Below, piece after piece: positions 39,002-48,251 of a stretch of DNA of 64,000 bases. The stretch spans positions 124,001 to 188,000 of the forward strand of contig NZ_JAFMOY010000126.1 in assembly GCF_019049625.1 (NCBI RefSeq), given 5' to 3'. Origin of the DNA: Rahnella ecdela. Its GTDB lineage: Bacteria > Pseudomonadota > Gammaproteobacteria > Enterobacterales > Enterobacteriaceae. A program made the translations under genes and the position numbers. Numbering within the stretch: position 1 is the stretch's first letter; every line of letters starts with the position of its first letter. A model generated the notes under the pieces. It saw only the letters and a program-made list of their open reading frames with translations, ran no database searches and had not been told where the DNA came from.

Positions 39002-40117
39002 ATGAACACTTTATTAATTACCGGTGCCACTGGCTTTGTTGGCGGAGCTGTCGTTGAATATTTTTTGCGTCAGCAATTAACCACCAAAAATAAACTATTG
39101 CTTTTAGTCAGGGCTGACGATAATGCGACGGGACTCGCCAGAATTATCGATAACTTAAAGAAATTTGAACTCAGTGATGAACAGCTTTCTGCGCTGAGCG
39201 ACGCGTCAATATTAACCGGTGATTTAGCTGAACCAGCAAGTTTTATTCTGGATCCGCGTTTAGATAATGTCACCCATGTCATTAACTGCGCCGCCATTGC
39301 TTCCTTCGGTAATAATCCGGCTATGTGGAGGGTGAATGTTGAAGGCTCACTGGTCTTTGCCAAACGTATGGCGCAGGTCAAAGGGCTGCAAAGATTTGTG
39401 CATGTCGGCACGGCGATGGCCTCAATGCCGGATAAAGACAGCGTATTCTATGAAGGTATGCCGGATAACGAGCAGAACGAAGACCTGGTGCAATACACCG
39501 CGTCCAAGCGTGCTATCGAAAATTTGGTGCGGGAAGAATGCCCGTCACTGCCGTTTGTCGTCGCCCGTCCGTCGATTATCGTCGGCCATACCCAGCATGG
39601 CTGCCAGCCTTCGAGCAGCATTTTCTGGGTCTTTATGATGGCGATAAAACTGAAGAAATTTACCTGCACGCTTGACGACCAGGTGGATGTTATTCCGGTA
39701 GATTATTGCGCGATGGTGCTGGCAAAATTATGTCTGGAAACCGAACTCAGCCATAATTTTTATCATATTTCTTCCGGCGAAGAGATGTGTACGCCATTCC
39801 ATGAAATTGATACGTCCGTGGCTAAAGCGAATAATGCGCCGCGTATTATCAGTGAATATGAGCAAATCAGTTATCAGGAATTCACCGGCATCCGTAAGCA
39901 ATTTAAAGATGTGCTTGGACCGTGTAATGACAAAATCATTTTACGCGCCATTAAACTCTACGGCGGCTTTGCACAATTAAACGTGAAATTTGATAATTCA
40001 CGATTATTGAATATGGGCATTCCAAAGCCAGCCGCGTTTAAAAGTTATATTGATAAATGTGTTTCCTCTACGCGGGGACAATCTATCAGTGAACTGATGC
40101 GGGTGGATTTTAAATAA
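39002..40117 (+). CDS. Solo thioester-reductase-like NAD(P)-dependent SDR
   Basis: 371 aa. Extended SDR with N-terminal MNTLLITGATGFVGGAVVEYF (NAD(P) loop TGATGFVG), VTHVINCAAIASFG, and catalytic Tyr-Lys in VQYTASKRAIENLV. The overall layout resembles the NAD_binding_4/male-sterility and NRPS terminal reductase group, which reduces acyl thioesters. No carrier protein or synthetase is nearby. The gene is visibly more AT-rich than its neighbours and ends next to an ERIC element, suggesting acquisition. GTG 38969 has the better ribosome site, so the true start is uncertain. Confidence 0.8.
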   Translation: MNTLLITGATGFVGGAVVEYFLRQQLTTKNKLLLLVRADDNATGLARIIDNLKKFELSDEQLSALSDASILTGDLAEPASFILDPRLDNVTHVINCAAIASFGNNPAMWRVNVEGSLVFAKRMAQVKGLQRFVHVGTAMASMPDKDSVFYEGMPDNEQNEDLVQYTASKRAIENLVREECPSLPFVVARPSIIVGHTQHGCQPSSSIFWVFMMAIKLKKFTCTLDDQVDVIPVDYCAMVLAKLCLETELSHNFYHISSGEEMCTPFHEIDTSVAKANNAPRIISEYEQISYQEFTGIRKQFKDVLGPCNDKIILRAIKLYGGFAQLNVKFDNSRLLNMGIPKPAAFKSYIDKCVSSTRGQSISELMRVDFK

Positions 40118-40136
40118 ACCAACGGCTGTTAAATAT

Positions 40137-40261
40137 TCCCCCCCTAAATCATTCACGTTGCATCAAGGCGGCAACTGAATGAATCCCCGGGAGCTTACAT
40201 AAGTAAGTGACCGGGGTAAATGAAGGCAGCCAACGCAGAGGCAGCGTGAAGGATGACGGGG
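40137..40261. repeat. ERIC element (enterobacterial repetitive intergenic consensus)
   Basis: About 125 bp containing the diagnostic core GGAGCTTACATAAGTAAGTG (with G for A in the preceding CCCCGG) and the flanks AAGGCGGCAACTGAATGAAT and CAACGCAGAGGCAGCGTGAA. The length agrees with the 127-bp canonical ERIC. The central palindrome CCGGGAGCTTAC..GTAAGTGACCGG forms a large hairpin. It sits exactly between the SDR gene and the convergent GST gene, so it can act in 3' end formation of both. Confidence 0.93.
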
Positions 40262-40262
40262 A

Positions 40263-40886
40263 TCAGACCAGACCGTTACGGCCATACTGACGAAAACCTT
40301 CGCGCTGATTCAGCCTGTCATAATACGCGCTCACTGCCGGTAACGCCGGACGTGGCATCGGCGTCATCGACCAGCGGTTCACCGCCAGCCCGAGCGGAAT
40401 ATCTGCCAGCGTAAAATTATCGCCCAGCACGTAATCACCGCTGCGCTGCAGCTGTTCTTCCAGCATCTGCATATGGCGGTTCCATTCGCTGACACCGGCA
40501 TCAATCAGTGCCGGATCCTGATGTTGCGGACTGTTGCGCGCCAGCGCCGGAAACGCATAGCGCCAGGAATTATTCAGCTCACCGGCCTGCCAGTCCATCC
40601 ACTGTTCCGTTAGCGCACGGCGTTTCGGGTCGGATGACAGCAAATCCTCACGCCCTTCCCGCGCCGCCAGATACCGGCAAATCACGTTGGATTCCCACAA
40701 CACGAACTCGCCATCGAGCACCACCGGCACCATCGCGTTCGGGTTCAGCGCTTTAAAATCCGCTGTCTGCGTGGACTGAAAACCTGCGCCAAACTGATCC
40801 TGCTCGTAATCCAGCCCCAGCTCGTGGCAGGTCCACAACACTTTACGCACATTGATCGACGGTGATTTACCCAGAATCTTCAGCAT
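40263..40886 (-). CDS. Glutathione S-transferase
   Basis: 207 aa from ATG 40886 (MLKILGKSPSINVRKVLWTC), preceded by GGGGAAATC; longer readings add unrelated sequence. The N-terminal thioredoxin fold has NPNAMVPVVLDGEFVLWESNVICRYLA (the Glu-Ser pair that binds glutathione). The C-terminal helical domain has FTLADIPLGLAVNRW. It resembles theta/beta-like bacterial GSTs of the YibF/YfcF type. Substrate unknown. Confidence 0.9.
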   Translation of the reverse strand: MLKILGKSPSINVRKVLWTCHELGLDYEQDQFGAGFQSTQTADFKALNPNAMVPVVLDGEFVLWESNVICRYLAAREGREDLLSSDPKRRALTEQWMDWQAGELNNSWRYAFPALARNSPQHQDPALIDAGVSEWNRHMQMLEEQLQRSGDYVLGDNFTLADIPLGLAVNRWSMTPMPRPALPAVSAYYDRLNQREGFRQYGRNGLV

Positions 40887-40920
40887 GATTTCCCCTGTTA
40901 AGTGGAGCACAGATGGCCTG

Positions 40921-41454
40921 TCACGACGGGCGCACAAAAATCCGCGTGGCTGAGCCGTGATAAGTGGTGTCGGTTTTCGCCACGAAACCACATTTTTCCG
41001 CCAGACGAATGGAAACCTGATGTTCCGGCGCAATAATGCAGCATAGCTGACGATCCAGATTTTTTTCAGCCCAGCGGATCACCGCCTGCGCGGCTTCAGA
41101 GGCATAGCCTTTGCCATGAAATGACGGAGAAACCACCCAGCCCATTTCCGCCATGCCATTCAGCGACGGCGTGATGTCGCGCTGATAATCCGCCAGACCG
41201 ATTTCACCGACAAACGTGCCTTCTGCGCCGTCGTTTTTTTCGAACACAATCCAGTAACCAAATCCCAGCATCTGCCAGTGACCGGGATAACGCAGCAGAC
41301 GACTCCAGCTGGCTTCGCGGGTCGACGGTGTGCCGCCGATATATTTTACTATCGCCGGATCGGCCCATTGCGCGGCAATATGTTCAAAATCATCAACGTG
41401 ATGGGCGCGTAAAATCAGACGTTCGGTTTCAATAACAGGTGCCCGGGTCAGCAT
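40921..41454 (-). CDS. GNAT family N-acetyltransferase (RimJ/RimL type)
   Basis: 177 aa. RimJ-like N-terminus VIETERLILRAHHVDDFEHIA, acetyl-CoA loop VVSPSFHGKGYASEAAQAVIRWA (the Q/RxxGxG/A-type motif as HGKGYA) and ENPASxxLxEKxGF-like NxSI region (HQVSIRLAEKCGFV). The family acetylates N-termini of ribosomal proteins or small amines. It is on the same strand as the GST gene, 34 bp upstream of it, and may share a transcript. Confidence 0.9.
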   Translation of the reverse strand: MLTRAPVIETERLILRAHHVDDFEHIAAQWADPAIVKYIGGTPSTREASWSRLLRYPGHWQMLGFGYWIVFEKNDGAEGTFVGEIGLADYQRDITPSLNGMAEMGWVVSPSFHGKGYASEAAQAVIRWAEKNLDRQLCCIIAPEHQVSIRLAEKCGFVAKTDTTYHGSATRIFVRPS

Positions 41455-41539
41455 GGTTTTCTCTGAATAAAGTGAGTTTCCATTAACTTAGCACTGGAAT
41501 TACACGGACAGGAAGAGGGCTTTTAACGGGAAATGAAAA

Positions 41540-42418
41540 TCAGACGATAATGCCGCCGCGCAGCGATGAAGGCGTCATGCCACGGACGGATTTAAAGCGG
41601 TTACTGAAATGGCTGGTGGAACTGAATCCGCACGCCAGCGCGATGGCGGTAATGTCCAGCGAGCTGGTTTTCAGCAGATTTTCCGCGCGGATCAGCCGGG
41701 CGTTCATTACGTACTGATGCGGCGCCATGCCCATGCTTTGCTTGAACATACGGGCAAAATGGAATTCGCTGAGTTGTGCCAGCGCGGCCAGTTCCGGCAA
41801 CAGTAAAGGCTCCGCCAGATGGGTATGAATATAATCTTTCACGCGATTGAGAATATGCGGAGCCAGCCCGCCGCGCACCGTCGGCAGCGCCCATTGCAGA
41901 TGGGTATAATTTTTGACCAGATGCGCCAGCAGCAAATTAGCCGCGCTGCTCAGCATCAGCTGATTGCTGTTTTCCTGCCACTGATTGTTGAGCAAGAAGT
42001 GGCGATACAGCAGCGTAATCTGCGGATCTTCTTCAAACGTGCGTTCTTCCAGCTCAATCGCCGCCGGGCTGCGATCCCAGGTCTGCTCGACGAGATGGCG
42101 CAGATGTTCATCAGAAGAATACAGATGCACAAACGACAGATCGTCGCGCACATCCCAGCTCGACATACTGCCTTTGGGCATCAGACAAAAGCGATCCGGC
42201 CCGCCGCCGTTGCGCCAGCCGCCACGGGTTTTGTGATAACACTCGTAACCGTTGGCGACGTACAGGCTCAGCGTATGGTGATCGGCACTTTCCTGATTCA
42301 CGATGTCATTTTTGTTCGACCATGCCGCCAGCTGAATACCGGAACCCAGCTCCACACTGTCATGCAGAACCGCTTTGTGCTGACGCAGCGTTTCGAAAGC
42401 CTGATAAACCTTAGTCAT
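41540..42418 (-). CDS. AraC-family transcriptional regulator
   Basis: 292 aa from ATG 42418 (MTKVYQAFETLRQHKAVLH), with GGGAA 5-6 bp upstream. An N-terminal cupin-like sensor domain is followed by two C-terminal helix-turn-helices (LLPELAALAQLSEFHFARMFKQSMGMAPHQYVMNARL and SLDITAIALACGFSSTSHFSNRFKSVRGMTPSSLR). It diverges from an EamA exporter gene with 187 bp between starts, so that exporter is the likely target. Confidence 0.9.
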   Translation of the reverse strand: MTKVYQAFETLRQHKAVLHDSVELGSGIQLAAWSNKNDIVNQESADHHTLSLYVANGYECYHKTRGGWRNGGGPDRFCLMPKGSMSSWDVRDDLSFVHLYSSDEHLRHLVEQTWDRSPAAIELEERTFEEDPQITLLYRHFLLNNQWQENSNQLMLSSAANLLLAHLVKNYTHLQWALPTVRGGLAPHILNRVKDYIHTHLAEPLLLPELAALAQLSEFHFARMFKQSMGMAPHQYVMNARLIRAENLLKTSSLDITAIALACGFSSTSHFSNRFKSVRGMTPSSLRGGIIV

Positions 42419-42605
42419 GGCATTCCCGTGTGGAGGAAAGAAGAGCTTCAGTTTACGGTTTTTCCCCGCCCCAGAGCCACATTTTGCTGCCCTCAGAGAC
42501 AAAAAAATGCGCAAGAATATGCAACTCCGTGCAAGTCGCTGAAAGCCTGCAATCTCGCGTTGCGGCACACTTCTTTCAGCCAATACTTTTTGAGTGAGAG
42601 AAACG

Positions 42606-43511
42606 ATGAACGCTTTGCTTTATATCCTGGTGATTATTATCTGGGGCACCACCTGGTTTGCGATTTACCTGCAACAGGGCGACGTGCCGGTGACGGTGTC
42701 AATTTTCTACCGTTTCCTGCTGGCAGCAGTGATTATGCTGATGGCATTGCTGGCAACGCGCCGGTTACGCCGTCTGGCGCTGAAAGATCACCTGTTCTGC
42801 ATGGTTCAGGGTTGCTGTGTTTTTTGCTTCAATTTTTACTGCTTCTATCACGCAGCGGCCTACATCACCAGCGGGCTTGAATCGGTGATTTTCTCAATGG
42901 CCGTGCTGTTTAATGCATTCAACGGCATGCTGTTTTTCCGCCAGAAACTCGCACCGGCGGTTATTCCGGCCTCCGTTCTCGGGCTGGCAGGAATTATCAC
43001 ACTGTTCTGGCATGATCTCAGCGCCGCGCATATCGCGCCGGAACTGCTCAAAGGTATCGGTCTGAGCCTGCTCGGTACCTACGGTTTCTCGCTCGGCAAT
43101 ATGATCAGCTCGCGCCATCAGCGTCACGGACTGGACGTGCTTTCCACTAATACGTACGCGATGTTTTACGGCACCGCAGTGATGGGCGCGCTGAGTCTGG
43201 CGCAGGGTGCGTCTTTCGCCATCGACCTCACGACGCAATATCTCGGCTCGCTGGTCTATCTTTCGGTGTTTGGTTCAGTGCTGGCTTTCGGTATTTACTT
43301 CACGCTGGTCGGGCGTATCGGTGCCAGTCAGGCCGCCTACAGCACGCTGCTTTTCCCGCTGGTCGCGCTGACGGTTTCCACGTTTTATGAAGGTTATCAG
43401 TGGCACGCCAATGCAGTTATCGGGCTGGCGCTGATCCTGCTCGGGAATCTGGTGATGTTCTGTCGTCCGGCCTGGCTGGAGATGTTCAGGCGCAAAACCG
43501 CAGTGGCGTAA
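42606..43511 (+). CDS. EamA/DMT-family exporter
   Basis: 301 aa with ten helices in two EamA repeats; the N-terminus LLYILVIIIWGTTWFAIYLQQGDVP is the classic WGTxW motif of the drug/metabolite transporter superfamily. ATG 42606 follows GAGAG; a GTG four codons upstream is less likely. It diverges from the AraC gene and precedes a tautomerase gene on the same strand. Substrate unknown. Confidence 0.92.
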   Translation: MNALLYILVIIIWGTTWFAIYLQQGDVPVTVSIFYRFLLAAVIMLMALLATRRLRRLALKDHLFCMVQGCCVFCFNFYCFYHAAAYITSGLESVIFSMAVLFNAFNGMLFFRQKLAPAVIPASVLGLAGIITLFWHDLSAAHIAPELLKGIGLSLLGTYGFSLGNMISSRHQRHGLDVLSTNTYAMFYGTAVMGALSLAQGASFAIDLTTQYLGSLVYLSVFGSVLAFGIYFTLVGRIGASQAAYSTLLFPLVALTVSTFYEGYQWHANAVIGLALILLGNLVMFCRPAWLEMFRRKTAVA

Positions 43512-43627
43512 GGCGGGTTACCGGTACGTACAAAAAATCGCTCGACAGACCGGCTCCTCGTGTTGCATACCTGAAAGGCCGCATCCTGAGAGATGCGCGC
43601 CCTACAGAAAATAACGAGGAGAATAAA

Positions 43628-44008
43628 ATGCCTTTTGTACGTATTGATATGGTCGAAGGAAAACCCGAAACCTACCGAAAAACCGTCGGCGATGTGGTCT
43701 ACGACGCCATGCGATCCACGCTGAACGTACCGGAAAACGACAAGTTTATTGTCATCTCCGAACACTCTCCGGCAGAAATGATGATTTCACCGGACTATCT
43801 GGATATCCAGCGCAGCCCGAACTGCATTGTCATACAGATAACGCTCAATGCGGGTCGCACGACAGACATGAAAAAAGCGTTCTATCACGCCGTAGCCTAC
43901 GGACTGCACGAAAAAGTCGGTTTACGCTTAGAAGATGTATTCATCAGCCTGGTCGAAGTGCCGAAAGAGAACTGGTCCTTCGGCAACGGTGAAGCGCAAT
44001 ACGCGTGA
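43628..44008 (+). CDS. Tautomerase (4-oxalocrotonate tautomerase-like) protein
   Basis: 126 aa starting [19 protein letters not shown] at ATG 43628, 7 bp from AGGAG. After Met removal Pro1 would be the catalytic base, the hallmark of the superfamily. The length is that of the cis-CaaD/MSAD-like double-unit or YusQ-type members rather than the 62-aa 4-OT. FVRI and the C-terminal [13 protein letters not shown] are typical of the latter. Substrate unknown. It converges on the SDR gene with a 10-bp gap. Confidence 0.88.
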   Translation: MPFVRIDMVEGKPETYRKTVGDVVYDAMRSTLNVPENDKFIVISEHSPAEMMISPDYLDIQRSPNCIVIQITLNAGRTTDMKKAFYHAVAYGLHEKVGLRLEDVFISLVEVPKENWSFGNGEAQYA

Positions 44009-44018
44009 TCACAACCGC

Positions 44019-44759
44019 TTAAATAATCCCGCCATTCGCCTTCAGCGTCTGGCCGTTAACCCAGGCGCCATCGGGACCGGCGAGGAACGCGACGACGGAG
44101 GCGATATCTTCCGGCTGGCCGAGGCGTTCAAGCGGTGAGGTTTTGGCAATGGTTTCGATCAGTTGATCCGATTTGCCGTTGAGGAATAAATCCGTTGCCG
44201 TCGGGCCGGGAGCCACGGTGTTGACGGTTATCTGGCGTCCGCGCATTTCTTTGGTCAGCACGCGGCTCAGTGCTTCGACAGCGGCTTTGGTCGCGGCATA
44301 CACGCCGTATGTCGGCTGGTATAAACCGACGACAGTCGATGAGAAATTGATGATACGCCCGCCGTTGTGCAGATGTTTCGCCGCTTCACGCAGCGTGTTG
44401 AAAGTGCCTTTCAGGTTGATGTCGATGAGGCGATCAAATGCCGCATCATCGGTATCCGCAATGGCCGAAAGCGTCATAATGCCCGCATTATTCACCAGTA
44501 CATCCACGCCGCCAAACGCCTGTTCCGCGCTGGCAAACATCCGGCTGACCGCGGCTGCGTCGCTGATATCCGCCTGCGCGCTGATGGCTTTGCCGCCAGC
44601 CTGCTCGATTTTACTGACCACCGCGTCGGCTTCTGCCGCACCGCGTGAATAGTTGACGATCACGGTGAAACCGTCGCGCGCCAGACGTTCTGCGATGGCG
44701 GCACCAATACCGCGTGATGCGCCGGTGACCAGCGCGACTTTCTGTTTGGATGAAGTCAT
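44019..44759 (-). CDS. Classical SDR oxidoreductase (3-oxoacyl-ACP reductase-like)
   Basis: 246 aa. Cofactor loop TGASRGIG (residues 12-19), NNAG (90-93), catalytic Ser at 140-141 (NFSSTVV), Tyr154 and Lys158 (YAATK). ATG 44759 is 8 bp from AGGA. Longer readings extend into the divergent LysR gene and are rejected. It is probably a target of that LysR regulator, whose start is 121 bp away. Confidence 0.93.
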   Translation of the reverse strand: MTSSKQKVALVTGASRGIGAAIAERLARDGFTVIVNYSRGAAEADAVVSKIEQAGGKAISAQADISDAAAVSRMFASAEQAFGGVDVLVNNAGIMTLSAIADTDDAAFDRLIDINLKGTFNTLREAAKHLHNGGRIINFSSTVVGLYQPTYGVYAATKAAVEALSRVLTKEMRGRQITVNTVAPGPTATDLFLNGKSDQLIETIAKTSPLERLGQPEDIASVVAFLAGPDGAWVNGQTLKANGGII

Positions 44760-44880
44760 GATGCGTTTCCTTTTTTCAGTGCTTCGGATCTGTTGTCGAT
44801 GAAGAAAGAGTAGCCGATTGACGCCGCCGGATAATTCCCTGATATTCGTTATCACTATCCGGAAAAGGCGAACAATCATC

Positions 44881-45789
44881 ATGGATAAACTCGACAGCAT
44901 GCAGCTGTTCACCCGCGTGGTGGAACTGCGCAGCTTTACGCAGGCCGCGCAGGCGCTGAACCTGAAACGTTCGACCGTCACTGATGCGATAAAGCAGCTG
45001 GAAACCCGGCTGAACATCCGGCTTTTGCAACGCACCACCCGTCACGTCAGCCCGACGCTGGATGGCGAAGCCTATTACCAGCGCTGTCTGCGCATTCTGG
45101 CGGATGTGGAAGATGCCGAAATGGCCTTTGCCGGTGCGCAGCCCAAAGGGCTGTTGCGGGTGGATGTGCACGGTTCAATGGCGCGGCATTTTCTGCTGCC
45201 CGGTCTGCCGGATTTTCTGGCGCAGTATCCTGACATTGAGTTTTACATGAGCGAAGGCGACCGGCTTGTGGATTTGGTGCGCGAAGGGATAGATTGCGTG
45301 ATCCGCGCCGGAGAGCTGAAAGACAGCGATATGGTGGCGCGTGCGCTCGGTACGCTGCCGGAAATCACCTGCGCCAGCCCGGATTATTTACAACGCTTCG
45401 GGACGCCAAAAGCGCCCGACGATCTCACCGGTCACCGGATGATTGGTTTTCGTTCCAGCGCCACCGGCGGCCTGTTGCCGCTGGTTTTTCAGACGCAGGG
45501 CAAAACGCGTGAAATTCTGCTGCCGACCAGTTTATCGGTCAACGGCGCGGAAAGCATGAAAGAGGCGGCGCGGCGCGGAATGGGGATTATTCAGGTGCCG
45601 CATTACGGTCTGCTGGAGGATCTGGCGCAGGGAAGTCTGGTGCAAATTCTGGCGGATTATCCGGCCGGTTCACTGCCGGTTTCCCTTCTTTACCCGCGTA
45701 ACCGCCAGCTTTCACCACGCGTGCGGGTGTTTATCGACTGGATGGTGAAAGAGTTTGCGCGACGGGATCCGCATCCGCTTACAGCGTGA
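44881..45789 (+). CDS. LysR-family regulator (CrgA/PtxR-like group)
   Basis: 302 aa. The winged helix-turn-helix is MDKLDSMQLFTRVVELRSFTQ..RSTVTDAIKQLETRL, followed by the effector domain (LRVDVHGSMARHFLLPGLPDFLAQYPDIE). It diverges from the SDR gene at 44759, the usual arrangement of a LysR gene and its target. Its last 11 bp overlap the convergent AraC gene. Confidence 0.92.
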   Translation: MDKLDSMQLFTRVVELRSFTQAAQALNLKRSTVTDAIKQLETRLNIRLLQRTTRHVSPTLDGEAYYQRCLRILADVEDAEMAFAGAQPKGLLRVDVHGSMARHFLLPGLPDFLAQYPDIEFYMSEGDRLVDLVREGIDCVIRAGELKDSDMVARALGTLPEITCASPDYLQRFGTPKAPDDLTGHRMIGFRSSATGGLLPLVFQTQGKTREILLPTSLSVNGAESMKEAARRGMGIIQVPHYGLLEDLAQGSLVQILADYPAGSLPVSLLYPRNRQLSPRVRVFIDWMVKEFARRDPHPLTA

Positions 45790-46693
45790 CGCCCTGCTGG
45801 CGCAGCTGACCGATATCCTGCAACGGCGGCGCGCCAAACGACCGGCGGTATTCACGGTTAAATTGCGACGGGCTTTCATAGCCAACCCGAAATGCCGCCG
45901 TCGCGGCGTCGATATTGCCGCTCAGCAACAGACGCCGCGCCTCGAGCAGACGGATTTGTTTCTGGTATTGCAGCGGGCTCATCACCGTGAGCGCTTTAAA
46001 ACGGTGATGCAGATTGGAAACGCTCATGCCGACCGTTTTCGCCAGTTCGTCCATACGCAGCGGATGAGCAAAATTGGCTTTGATCCACTGAATCGCCTCG
46101 CTGACGCCCTTCCCCTGATAATACGACAGCAGATGCTGATAAAAATGACCGCCTTCCGGCGCGGTGATCAGCCGGTAGAAAATCTCTTTTTTCACCAGCT
46201 GGCCTAGCGCCTGCAAGTCCTGCGGAATATCCAGCATCGTCACCAGCCGCAAAAAAGCATCCGCCAGATAATTATCCGATTTCGCCACATAAGTCGCGCT
46301 GCCAGATTTAGGGATCAGCCGCTGATCGAGCTGCATGTCGATCATCAGATCCGCCATCTCTTTCAGATCCAGATCGATACGGATCCCCAGATACGGATGA
46401 TCTTCCGATGCCTGCGTCACCAGCCCGGAAACCGGCATGTCGATGGCGGAAAGCAGATAACTGCCCGCGCCGTACTCCACCACGTCAGTGCCAATCAGCA
46501 CCTTTTTCTGTCCCTGTAAAATCAGGCACATTGACGGTTCCAGCATGCCTTTATTGAGCGCGGTCGGATGGGTGAAACGGATAAAAGACAGCCACGGGAG
46601 CGCCGTCGGGCAGGAATTCTCTTCCGGCGGTAGCAGGGAAAAAGCGCGCAACACGCGCGCGCTCAGGGAAATCATGGACGTCATTGAAGTCAT
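45779..46693 (-). CDS. AraC-family regulator with AraC_N domain
   Basis: 304 aa. The N-terminal AraC_N-type domain (PSMCLILQGQKKVLIGTDVVEYGAGSYLL) is followed by two HTH motifs (MDELAKTVGMSVSNLHHRFKALTVMSPLQYQKQIRL and DAATAAFRVGYESPSQFNREYRRSFG). It lies 6 bp after the aldehyde dehydrogenase stop, on the same strand, so it is co-transcribed and probably regulates that operon. Confidence 0.92.
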   Translation of the reverse strand: MTSMTSMISLSARVLRAFSLLPPEENSCPTALPWLSFIRFTHPTALNKGMLEPSMCLILQGQKKVLIGTDVVEYGAGSYLLSAIDMPVSGLVTQASEDHPYLGIRIDLDLKEMADLMIDMQLDQRLIPKSGSATYVAKSDNYLADAFLRLVTMLDIPQDLQALGQLVKKEIFYRLITAPEGGHFYQHLLSYYQGKGVSEAIQWIKANFAHPLRMDELAKTVGMSVSNLHHRFKALTVMSPLQYQKQIRLLEARRLLLSGNIDAATAAFRVGYESPSQFNREYRRSFGAPPLQDIGQLRQQGVTL

Positions 46694-46699
46694 CGCGCC

Positions 46700-48121
46700 T
46701 CACTCATCGTCGATCAGGGTCTTCGGCTCAAGATACGCTTCCAGCCCGTAAGTGCCAAATTCGCGCCCTAAACCGGATTGTTTGAAGCCGCCGAACGGCG
46801 CATCAGGTTCGTCATACATGCCGTTGACGAACACCCGTCCGGCAATAATCTGCGCCGCGACCTCACGCGCCTGCTGACGGTTTTCCCCGCTGACATACGC
46901 CTGCAAGCCGTACACCGTATTGTTCGCCATCTGCACCGCCTCTTCGACAGTGCAGTAGGTCAGCACCGAAAGCACCGGTCCGAAAATCTCTTCGCGGGCG
47001 ATAGTCATATCCGGTGTGACGTTGACAAATACTGTCGGTTTGACGAAATAACCGCTGTCTAATCCTTCCGGCCGCCCTTCGCCGCCGCACAGCAGTTCCG
47101 CACCTTCCTCAATGCCCAGACGAATATAATTCTGCACACGGGCGTATTGTTTGGCAGTCACCAGCGGGCCGATTTGCGTATCAGCCTGCGTCGGGTCGCC
47201 GACTTTCACATTCGCCACTGCCTGCAACAACTGCGTTTTCACTTCTTCGAGACGTTCCTGCGGCACCAGCAGACGCGTTCCGGCGATACATGCCTGACCG
47301 TTATTCATGGTGCCAACCGCCAGCGCCAGCGGAATGGCTTTCGCGAGATCGGCATCCGGCAGCAAAATATTTGGCGACTTGCCGCCGAGTTCCAGCGTGA
47401 CGCGTTTCAGGGTATCAACCGCGTCGCGGGCAATGGTTTTGCCGACCAGCGTCGAACCGGTAAACGAGATTTTGGCGATATCCGGATGGCGGGTCATTTC
47501 GGCGCCCACCACATCGCCGCGACCGGTGACGATATTAAATACGCCCGCCGGTAATCCTGCGGCGTGCAGGCATTCGGTCAGCAACTGTGTTTGTCCCGCG
47601 CTCAGCTCGCTGGGCTTGATCACCACCGTGCTGCCCGCCGCCAGAGCGGTGGCCATTTTATTGCAGATGAAACCGTAATTCGCATTCCACGGCGTAATCA
47701 GCCCGACCACGCCGAGTGGTTCCATCACCACTTTTGCCCGGCCAATCTGGCGCACAAAGTCGTATTCATTAAGCAGTTTTATCGCCTGTAAAAAAGCGCC
47801 GGAAGACCGCGCAACGGTGCCCTGAACCATCGCCAGTGACCCGCCATATTCTGCGCTCATTACCACTTCCAGCTCATCCGCCCGCGCCAGCACCGCATCA
47901 TGTAATTGCTGCAAATACTGAATACGCTGCGCTTTTGAGGTACGCGAGAATGTCGCGTATGCGGCTTTGGCGGCAGCAATCGCCTGACGGGTATCGGTTT
48001 CATCGGCCAGACGAACCTGCGCCGCAACCTGCTCGGTCACAGGATTAATCAGGTTCATCATTTCATTGCCGTGCGGGGTGACGAATTCGCCATTAATATA
48101 GATTTGATTAATCTGTTTCAT
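46700..48121 (-). CDS. NAD(P)-dependent aldehyde dehydrogenase
   Basis: 473 aa from ATG 48121 (MKQINQIYINGEF), 5 bp from GGAGG. Catalytic residues: Asn146 (PWNANY), Glu244 (VTLELGGKSPN) and Cys278 (NNGQACIAG). Cofactor region FTGSTLVGKTI. It is a general ALDH of the gamma-aminobutyraldehyde/betaine type; the aldehyde is not predictable. It is co-transcribed with the AraC gene that follows. Confidence 0.93.
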   Translation of the reverse strand: MKQINQIYINGEFVTPHGNEMMNLINPVTEQVAAQVRLADETDTRQAIAAAKAAYATFSRTSKAQRIQYLQQLHDAVLARADELEVVMSAEYGGSLAMVQGTVARSSGAFLQAIKLLNEYDFVRQIGRAKVVMEPLGVVGLITPWNANYGFICNKMATALAAGSTVVIKPSELSAGQTQLLTECLHAAGLPAGVFNIVTGRGDVVGAEMTRHPDIAKISFTGSTLVGKTIARDAVDTLKRVTLELGGKSPNILLPDADLAKAIPLALAVGTMNNGQACIAGTRLLVPQERLEEVKTQLLQAVANVKVGDPTQADTQIGPLVTAKQYARVQNYIRLGIEEGAELLCGGEGRPEGLDSGYFVKPTVFVNVTPDMTIAREEIFGPVLSVLTYCTVEEAVQMANNTVYGLQAYVSGENRQQAREVAAQIIAGRVFVNGMYDEPDAPFGGFKQSGLGREFGTYGLEAYLEPKTLIDDE

Positions 48122-48251
48122 GAATGCCTCCGGTGAATGAGCTTTCATGCTAAGACTTGTGCGCAAATCTCAGATAGACCAATACTGTGCAAGGATTGCC
48201 TGATCCTGCTGTCGGGGAGTAAAACAGAATGCTAACGATGGGGAGACGCCG

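Noticed and set aside
41819-42880. 353-codon plus-strand frame across the AraC and EamA genes
   Set aside because: Antisense to the AraC gene in its first part and out of frame with EamA in its second; both real genes have clear motifs.
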